The notes below the pieces were generated by a model. The model was not told the origin of the DNA. It made no database searches and saw only the letters and a program-made list of their open reading frames with translations. From Rhodococcus sp. 06-462-5 (lineage in GTDB: Bacteria > Actinomycetota > Actinomycetes > Mycobacteriales > Mycobacteriaceae), in NCBI RefSeq assembly GCF_002258315.1, contig NZ_NOYD01000061.1:1-64000 (forward strand): a DNA stretch of 64,000 bases, read 5' to 3'. Positions 59,027 through 64,000 of this stretch are shown piece by piece; the stretch's first letter is position 1, and each line of letters opens with the position of its first letter. Both the position numbers and the translations under genes were made by a program.

Positions 59027-60409
59027 TCAGACGATGCCGCGGAGGAACTCGATCTTGAGGCGGCTGTAGTCGTCTGTCCACTGTGAATCCACCGACATGA
59101 ACGAATGGTCGAGTCTCGCCTCGTTCTTGCTGTACAGGTTCAGGCGATTGGCGACGCCCACTCTGTCCAGCTGGGCGCTCAGTTCGGCTGCCTGGTCGGG
59201 AAAAGTCCCGGTGTTGCCGTCGGAGATGAAACTCGGCGGAAAGTCGGCGGTGACATTGTCGATGACGTTCGCTTGCGCCAGCAGTGCGGAGTCGGTGGTG
59301 TCGAGATAGCTTCGGGCGGCGATGTCGAAGAAGAAACCGTTCGACGGACTCGGTGATTGCGGTGCGCCCGCTCTACCTACATCGAGGGCTGCACTCTCGA
59401 GCACGATCGCCTTCAGAGCATTTCGGTCCATGGTGGGTTCGATACCCAGTGCTCGCGCGTAATCGGAGTTGGTCTGCACGGTGGCGTAATTGCCCACGAT
59501 GTGACCACCCGCGCTGGTTCCGGCGAGCACGACGCGACTCATGTCGAGTCCGTAACGGTCGGCGTTCGTTTCCAGGAACTGCATGGCCTGGCCCAGTTGT
59601 ATTGTCTGCGTGGGGAATCGATAACTCGGCGCGAACGCGTAGTTCACCGAGACCACGTTGTAGCCGGCGTCGAGCATGGGGCCGGCCCACGACGCACCGC
59701 CGGAATCTGCGCTGGGAGCACCATCGGTTTTGTCCCCGACGATCCAGCCACCACCGTGAATCGTGACGTACGTGGGCCGGTTGACCGATGGATCGTCGTC
59801 GGCGATGTAGATGTCGAGGAACGAATTCGGAAGCGCCGAACCGTATTCGACGTCGTTGGTGAGCCGCGCACCGTCGACCACCGTCGTCGCAGTTCGGGCG
59901 TCGGCCTCGAAGGAATTGCTCTGTCCCAATGCATGCAGGGATCGAACCAGCGGTGCCGGACTGGCCGCCGTGCCGACGACCACCGCCGAGACCAGCAATG
60001 CAACAGCTGCAGCGACGCCGACCGGGATTGCGGTGGCCGCCCTCAGTGGGGAGGCCCTCGAACGGCCTGCCCATGCCCACGCGAGCATGAAGAAGCCGAG
60101 CACCGTGGCCGCGGTCAAGGTCGTGACCCACAGTGCGTGAAGGCCCGTCACCAACCATGCCGCCTGAGCGACCACGACGACACCGCCGAACGCGTCTCCC
60201 AGCCAGGCGGGCTTTCCGGCGCAGGACACGCGCACCAGAACGATCGACACGACAGCCACGGCGATGACCCACAATCCCACCGCGAGCTGCTGCCGGATGA
60301 GGACGAACTCGAGCCACGCGAGTACGACGCCGACGCCGCCGGTGGCCGCGAGCGCAGTCGTCATCGCTCTCGAACGACGCGCTGATCCGACCTCGATGCC
60401 GTCCGGCAC
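59027..60409 (-). CDS. Membrane-anchored alpha/beta hydrolase (hormone-sensitive lipase type)
   Basis: A 460-residue protein with four to five N-terminal TM helices (about 17-130) and a C-terminal esterase domain outside or at the membrane. The oxyanion HGGGWIVGD, nucleophile elbow GTSAGGH and late DHSFM (catalytic His) are present. Such fused esterases in mycobacteria act on lipids or short esters. GTG 60409 is preceded by AGGGGAAGACT; an ATG 15 codons later is possible. It lies 28 nt after the deaminase on the same strand. Confidence 0.83.
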   Translation of the reverse strand: MPDGIEVGSARRSRAMTTALAATGGVGVVLAWLEFVLIRQQLAVGLWVIAVAVVSIVLVRVSCAGKPAWLGDAFGGVVVVAQAAWLVTGLHALWVTTLTAATVLGFFMLAWAWAGRSRASPLRAATAIPVGVAAAVALLVSAVVVGTAASPAPLVRSLHALGQSNSFEADARTATTVVDGARLTNDVEYGSALPNSFLDIYIADDDPSVNRPTYVTIHGGGWIVGDKTDGAPSADSGGASWAGPMLDAGYNVVSVNYAFAPSYRFPTQTIQLGQAMQFLETNADRYGLDMSRVVLAGTSAGGHIVGNYATVQTNSDYARALGIEPTMDRNALKAIVLESAALDVGRAGAPQSPSPSNGFFFDIAARSYLDTTDSALLAQANVIDNVTADFPPSFISDGNTGTFPDQAAELSAQLDRVGVANRLNLYSKNEARLDHSFMSVDSQWTDDYSRLKIEFLRGIV

Positions 60410-60437
60410 AGTCTTCCCCTCTTCGTTCGCGAGTGCG

Positions 60438-60926
60438 CTACCGAGCAGACGCGTGACGTTGCCTGTGCAGTTCGCGAACGGTGTCGCCGAACTCGGACAC
60501 CGGACCGTCCACCACGATGCCCGGCACGATCTGTTCGATGGACGACGCCGTGATTGCCAGTGGTGCAGCACCGAATTCTTCGAGCCACGTGAGCAATTGA
60601 GCCGTGGATGTGGCGTAAACGATGCGACCGAGTCCGACGATTCCGTGGCTCGCAGCACACATCACGCAATGCTCACCGGAGGTGTAGACCGTCGAGGATC
60701 GACGCTGATCGGCGTCCAGGTTGGTCGCAGCCCACCGCGACAGTGCGATCTCGGGGTGCTGGGTGGGATCGTTCAGGTCGCCGACCCTGTTCCTGTCCTC
60801 GGCCAACACTTCACCGCTGTCCGATACCAACAGCGAGCCGAACGGATCGTTGCCCGTTCGCACTGCGTCCGTTGCCAGATCCACGGCGCGGGCCAGGAAT
60901 GCACGGTCGCTCGCGGAGATGTTCAC
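60438..60926 (-). CDS. Nucleoside deaminase (CDA-fold)
   Basis: A 162-residue cytidine-deaminase-fold enzyme. The catalytic motif reads QHPEIALSRWAA (His57, Glu59) with zinc cysteines EHCVMC (Cys87, Cys90), the guanine/tRNA-adenosine deaminase type. It would deaminate guanine or a related base for purine salvage. The chosen GTG gives the normal family length; an upstream ATG at 61049 would add 41 residues and has no ribosome-binding site. It is divergent from the YCII-type gene. Confidence 0.8.
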   Translation of the reverse strand: MNISASDRAFLARAVDLATDAVRTGNDPFGSLLVSDSGEVLAEDRNRVGDLNDPTQHPEIALSRWAATNLDADQRRSSTVYTSGEHCVMCAASHGIVGLGRIVYATSTAQLLTWLEEFGAAPLAITASSIEQIVPGIVVDGPVSEFGDTVRELHRQRHASAR

Positions 60927-61106
60927 AAGGCACCGGTGCCGACGATCGAAGTTTTCACGCCTCGACAGTACCGTCGCGACACCTACGCATTCGTCGAGAG
61001 CGAGCGCCTCCGCGTTGCCGTGTCGATTTCCGCCACGTTCGATCGTCATGACGTTGTACGAGTCGCACAGCGGCCACAATGAAGACAACCCGATCAGGAG
61101 AACACC

Positions 61107-61475
61107 ATGCGATATGCACTACTTCTCAACAGCGCGGAACCAGCCGATGGAGTCGTTCCGCAGGAGGCGATCACACAGATGCAGGAGGCCTTCGGTACGT
61201 ATGGCGAAGCGCTGGAAGAGGCCGGGGTCCTTGTCGCCGCAGAGGTTCTGACCAGCACGTCGGCCGCCACAACGGTCACGTTGCGCAACGGTTCGCTACA
61301 GATTCAGGACGGTCCACTGTCCGACACCAAGGAGGCGCTGGGCGGTGTCTTCGTCATCGACGTCCCTGATCTGGATGCTGCGCTGATGTGGGCGGAACGA
61401 TGCCCCGGTGCGCAGTACGGGGTGATCGAGGTTCGGGCCGCCGCCACGTCGTTCGTAGCTGGTTCGTGGAATTAG
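61107..61475 (+). CDS. YCII/DGPF-domain protein, partner of ECF42 sigma
   Basis: A 122-residue ferredoxin-like-fold protein. DGPLSDTKEALGGVFVIDVPD is the DGPF block (motif quoted in part), and VIEVRAA follows. DGPF proteins are encoded beside ECF42 sigma factors in many actinomycetes and likely act with them. AGGAG precedes the ATG. It ends 7 nt before the sigma gene. Confidence 0.9.
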   Translation: MRYALLLNSAEPADGVVPQEAITQMQEAFGTYGEALEEAGVLVAAEVLTSTSAATTVTLRNGSLQIQDGPLSDTKEALGGVFVIDVPDLDAALMWAERCPGAQYGVIEVRAAATSFVAGSWN

Positions 61476-61482
61476 CCGGACG

Positions 61483-62700
61483 ATGACCTCTGCCACGGAG
61501 AAGGCCGCTCGTACCTCGTACGGGCGGCTTCTGGCGTTGCTCGCTTCGGCCGATCGGGATATCGCCGGTGCCGAGGATGCCTTGGCCGACGCATTCGAGC
61601 GGGCATTGACGACGTGGCCTCGCGACGGTGTCCCGGCGAACCCGGATGGCTGGCTACTCACCGCGGCGCGCAATCGGCAGCGCGACAAGTGGAAGTCGGC
61701 CGAGCGTCGTACCAGCGTTCCGCTCGACCCGGTTCAGCATGCCGCACATCATCTCGACACGATCGATCCGGACGCGATCGAGGACAGAAGACTCCAGCTG
61801 ATGCTCGTATGCGCCCATCCAGCTATCGATTCGGCAATGCACACTCCGCTCATGCTCGACGTGGTTCTGGGATGCACGGCCAAAGAGATCGCGCGTGCGT
61901 TCGCACTACCGTCGGCAACACTTGCTGCACGACTCGGCCGAGCGAAGAAACGAATTCGCGATGCAGGTATCGGTTTCGCGTTGCCGGACAAATCGGTTCT
62001 ACCCAGCCGGGTCGACGCCGTTCTCGCTGCCGTCTACGGGGCCTTTGCCATCGACTGGCACAGCGGCGGAAGCGAACTGCGCGAGCGCCTGACGGGCGAA
62101 GCGCTTCATCTCGCCGAGACCCTGTGCCTGCTGCTACCCGGCGACCCGGAAGCCCACGGCCTCGCAGCGCTGATTCTGCTGACCACGGCGCGAGAGCCTG
62201 CTCGATACCGCGACGGCGTACTCGTGCCCCTTGCCGCCCAGGACACAGAAAAGTGGGACGCCACCGCCATCTCCCGAGGAGAAGTGCATTTGAGAACGGC
62301 CCACGGACTCGGTGCGGTGGGGCGATTCCAACTCGAGGCCGCGATCGAGGCCGTGCACTGCGCTCGGCGCCACCGCCGGATCACGGACTGGGCGACACTG
62401 CACCGCCTCCACGACGCACTTCAGAGGCTGGCACCGACCAAGGGCGGAGCCGTCGCTCTGGCAGCAGTCACCGCCGAGACCGACTGCGCGGAAACGGGAT
62501 TGGATGCGCTCGACTCGATCGAGCAGACCGAGAACTTTCAACCCGCGTGGGCAGTTCGTGCCCACCTTCTCGACAGGCTGGGCAGATTCCCGGACGCCAT
62601 CACGGCGTACGAGAAGGCCATATCGTTGTCTTTCGACAGCCCGACACGGCGATACCTTCGGCGACGAGCGGACGTTCTGTTACCGAGCCTGCAAGAGTGA
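61483..62700 (+). CDS. ECF42-type RNA polymerase sigma factor with C-terminal TPR extension
   Basis: A 405-residue sigma factor. Region 2 (about 10-75) has DAFERALTTWPRDGVPANPDGWLLTAARNR (core WP-G-PANP-GWLLT), and region 4 (about 125-165) has VLGCTAKEIARAFALPSATLAARLGRAKKRI. The last 220 residues form a helical TPR-like domain (WHSGGSELRERL, LLLPGDPEAHGLAAL) that is essential in studied ECF42 proteins. There is no anti-sigma gene. It is controlled with the adjacent DGPF protein and probably targets such genes. Confidence 0.92.
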   Translation: MTSATEKAARTSYGRLLALLASADRDIAGAEDALADAFERALTTWPRDGVPANPDGWLLTAARNRQRDKWKSAERRTSVPLDPVQHAAHHLDTIDPDAIEDRRLQLMLVCAHPAIDSAMHTPLMLDVVLGCTAKEIARAFALPSATLAARLGRAKKRIRDAGIGFALPDKSVLPSRVDAVLAAVYGAFAIDWHSGGSELRERLTGEALHLAETLCLLLPGDPEAHGLAALILLTTAREPARYRDGVLVPLAAQDTEKWDATAISRGEVHLRTAHGLGAVGRFQLEAAIEAVHCARRHRRITDWATLHRLHDALQRLAPTKGGAVALAAVTAETDCAETGLDALDSIEQTENFQPAWAVRAHLLDRLGRFPDAITAYEKAISLSFDSPTRRYLRRRADVLLPSLQE

Positions 62701-62752
62701 CTGCCTCGACCGAAGCGGGGCGGTGACGACCGCTGCTGGGTATGGTCGGCGG

Positions 62753-63328
62753 GTGAGCTTCTCGGTGCGGCCTGCCACGTCGTTCGCGGATCTGCGGACG
62801 ATTCTCGGCCCGAAGAATCCGACGTCGTCGGTCTGTTGGTGTCTGAGTCACCGGATCGATTCCGCGACCAACAAGGCGCTCGTCGGCCCGGAACGCGCCG
62901 CGTACGTCGAGGAGCTGACCCGTCGAAAAGTCGCGCCGGGCGTGCTGGCCTACGACGGGGACGAGGTGGTCGGCTGGGCTGCGGTTGCACCACGCTCGGA
63001 GTTGCCGTTCGCGCGGTCGAACAAGATTCCGCACATCGACGATCTACCGGTCTGGACGGCCTGGTGCTTCCGAGTCAAGGCCGGACACCGCCGACGCGGG
63101 ATTGCGCACGTGTTGTTGGACGGTGCCGTTCGGTTCGCAGCCGATCACGGAGCTCCCGCGATCGAGGGCTATCCGGTGGACAACAAGGGCGCGAAGGTCG
63201 ACCTCACGATGGCCTACGTCGGCACCCGCGGGTTGTTCGAGTCGGCGGGCTTCGAATTCGCGGCCGAGACGACGTCGGTATCCGGCGGTATCCCACGGGT
63301 GATCATGCGAAAAGATCTGCGCCGCTGA
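62753..63328 (+). CDS. GNAT-family acetyltransferase
   Basis: A 191-residue N-acetyltransferase. The acetyl-CoA site reads WCFRVKAGHRRRGIAHVLLDGAVRFAA (core GHRRRGIA), with VCWCLSH near the start and GWAAVAPRSEL in the middle. It likely acetylates an amine such as an antibiotic, amino acid or protein. GTG 62753 follows the sigma stop by 52 nt; it is in the same direction and may be in the ECF42 operon. Confidence 0.83.
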   Translation: MSFSVRPATSFADLRTILGPKNPTSSVCWCLSHRIDSATNKALVGPERAAYVEELTRRKVAPGVLAYDGDEVVGWAAVAPRSELPFARSNKIPHIDDLPVWTAWCFRVKAGHRRRGIAHVLLDGAVRFAADHGAPAIEGYPVDNKGAKVDLTMAYVGTRGLFESAGFEFAAETTSVSGGIPRVIMRKDLRR

Positions 63329-63331
63329 GGC

Positions 63332-64000
63332 CTAACTCCGAAGTGTCACCCGCCCCCGAACGTCCGCCAGCGTCTGTGCACCCATCAACTGCATCGTCCG
63401 GGTTGCCTCCGATCGGAAGATGTCGAGGGCGGATGTCACACCTCTCTGTCCGCCGGCCATGAGCCCGTACAGATACGCGCGCCCCACCATCCCAGCCGTG
63501 GCTCCCAACCCCACCGCGGCTATCAGATCGGATCCGGTCGTTATTCCGGTGTCGACGTACACCTCGACGCCGGACCCGACTGCATCGACGACCTCGGGGA
63601 GAAGTTCGAGAGGCGTCGGTGCACGGTCCAGCTGGCGGCCACCGTGATTGGACACCACCAGCGCATCGGCGCCGGCGTCGACGACGTCGCGCGCGTCGGC
63701 GACGTCCTGAATTCCCTTCACCACAAGCTTTCCCGGCCATTCGGAGCGCAACCATTCGAGATCGGCCAGCGTGAGTGCGGGGTCGAACATACTCTTGACC
63801 AGCTCACCGACGGTGCCCTCGAAGGACGTCAGGTTTGCGAACTCGAGCGGTTGGGTGGTCAGCAGATTCAGCCACCAGCTGGGGTGCCGTGTCATGTCGG
63901 CCAGGGTTCGCATGTTCAGAGTCGGCGGGATCGTCATACCGTTGCGCACGTCGCGCAGTCGGTTGCCGGGAACGGGTGTGTCCACGGTGAGAACGAGTAC
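63332..64000 (-). CDS. FMN-dependent alpha-hydroxyacid oxidase, C-terminal part
   Basis: Partial gene: the C-terminal 222 residues, the N-terminus lying past the right edge. Catalytic His in VSNHGGRQLD, FMN-binding LVVKGIQDVADA and VYVDTGITTGSDLIAAVGLGA (last motif quoted in part), and GRAYLYGLMAGGQRGV mark the L-lactate/glycolate oxidase family. It oxidises 2-hydroxyacids such as lactate or mandelate, passing electrons to quinone or O2. Which substrate and electron acceptor apply cannot be told from this part. The end lies 3 bp from the convergent acetyltransferase gene. Confidence 0.88.
   Translation of the reverse strand, partial: VLVLTVDTPVPGNRLRDVRNGMTIPPTLNMRTLADMTRHPSWWLNLLTTQPLEFANLTSFEGTVGELVKSMFDPALTLADLEWLRSEWPGKLVVKGIQDVADARDVVDAGADALVVSNHGGRQLDRAPTPLELLPEVVDAVGSGVEVYVDTGITTGSDLIAAVGLGATAGMVGRAYLYGLMAGGQRGVTSALDIFRSEATRTMQLMGAQTLADVRGRVTLRS

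Noticed and set aside
1-64000. tRNA or rRNA genes, insertion sequences, phage genes or CRISPR arrays
   Set aside because: None were recognised when reading both strands; a tRNA scan could confirm this.

Overview
The window looks like 64 kb of chromosome from a high-GC Gram-positive actinomycete, most likely a rhodococcus or close relative in the Mycobacteriales. Reasons: uniformly GC-rich codon use, many GTG starts and ATGA/GTGA stop-start overlaps, a UsfY-like stress membrane protein, several TetR-controlled acyl-CoA gene sets, an RsbW/RsbU partner-switching module, an ECF42-type sigma factor with a YCII/DGPF partner, and LacI- and CRP/GlxR-type operators. I see no rRNA or tRNA genes, insertion sequences, phage genes or CRISPR arrays. 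No gene-free stretch exceeds 300 bases; the longest are 39022-39295, 7021-7261 and 22660-22897.

Layout. 1-4.1 kb: end of an acyl-CoA carboxylase/acyl-CoA dehydrogenase operon facing its TetR regulator, then a luciferase-like oxidoreductase and a transglutaminase-like protein. 4.1-7.0 kb: stress-type small proteins (CsbD, LapA-like, UsfY-like), a ThiD2/PdxK kinase and a GAF-ANTAR regulator. 7.3-10.6 kb: a tightly overlapping SRPBCC/permease/flavin amine-oxidase-like operon. 10.7-13.3 kb: a partner-switching module (two STAS proteins, RsbW kinase, RsbU phosphatase) without a sigma factor. 13.3-26.7 kb: mixed regulators (double TetR, LuxR-type, PucR, MerR-VOC) and hydrolases or oxidoreductases. 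26.7-32.7 kb: a catabolic locus of MFS transporter, CoA ligase, TetR, acyl-CoA dehydrogenase and APH-type kinase, tied together by two copies of one 23-bp operator. 32.8-39 kb: a secreted GH43-like protein, a PAS-GGDEF diguanylate cyclase, an orphan ketosynthase, a DUF5519 protein and formaldehyde dehydrogenase. 39.2-43.2 kb: the L-arabinose operon araBDA behind a LacI-type operator.

43-50 kb is a minus-strand block: an unknown membrane-anchored protein, an OmpR-type response regulator, a histidine kinase, an MHS-type transporter and a TAXI-type solute-binding lipoprotein. A second, longer paralogue of the unknown protein lies just upstream. 51-59 kb: DoxX-like protein, CinA, a large one-chain adenylation-carrier-membrane acyltransferase, an alcohol dehydrogenase with an XRE/MmyB regulator, and a molybdenum oxidoreductase with its flavin reductase partner. 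59-64 kb: esterase, deaminase, the ECF42 pair, an acetyltransferase and the 3' part of an FMN-dependent 2-hydroxyacid oxidase.

The most novel items are: (i) the 862-residue protein at 52873-55461, which places DltA-, DltC- and DltB-like functions on one chain, with an acyltransferase-3 membrane domain, behind a possible iron box; (ii) the 28-33 kb ligase/kinase/dehydrogenase locus with paired operators, which resembles 4-hydroxyacid catabolism by the ACAD10/11 or Lva logic; (iii) the orphan TAXI lipoprotein plus two-component system plus new paralogous anchored proteins at 43-50 kb.
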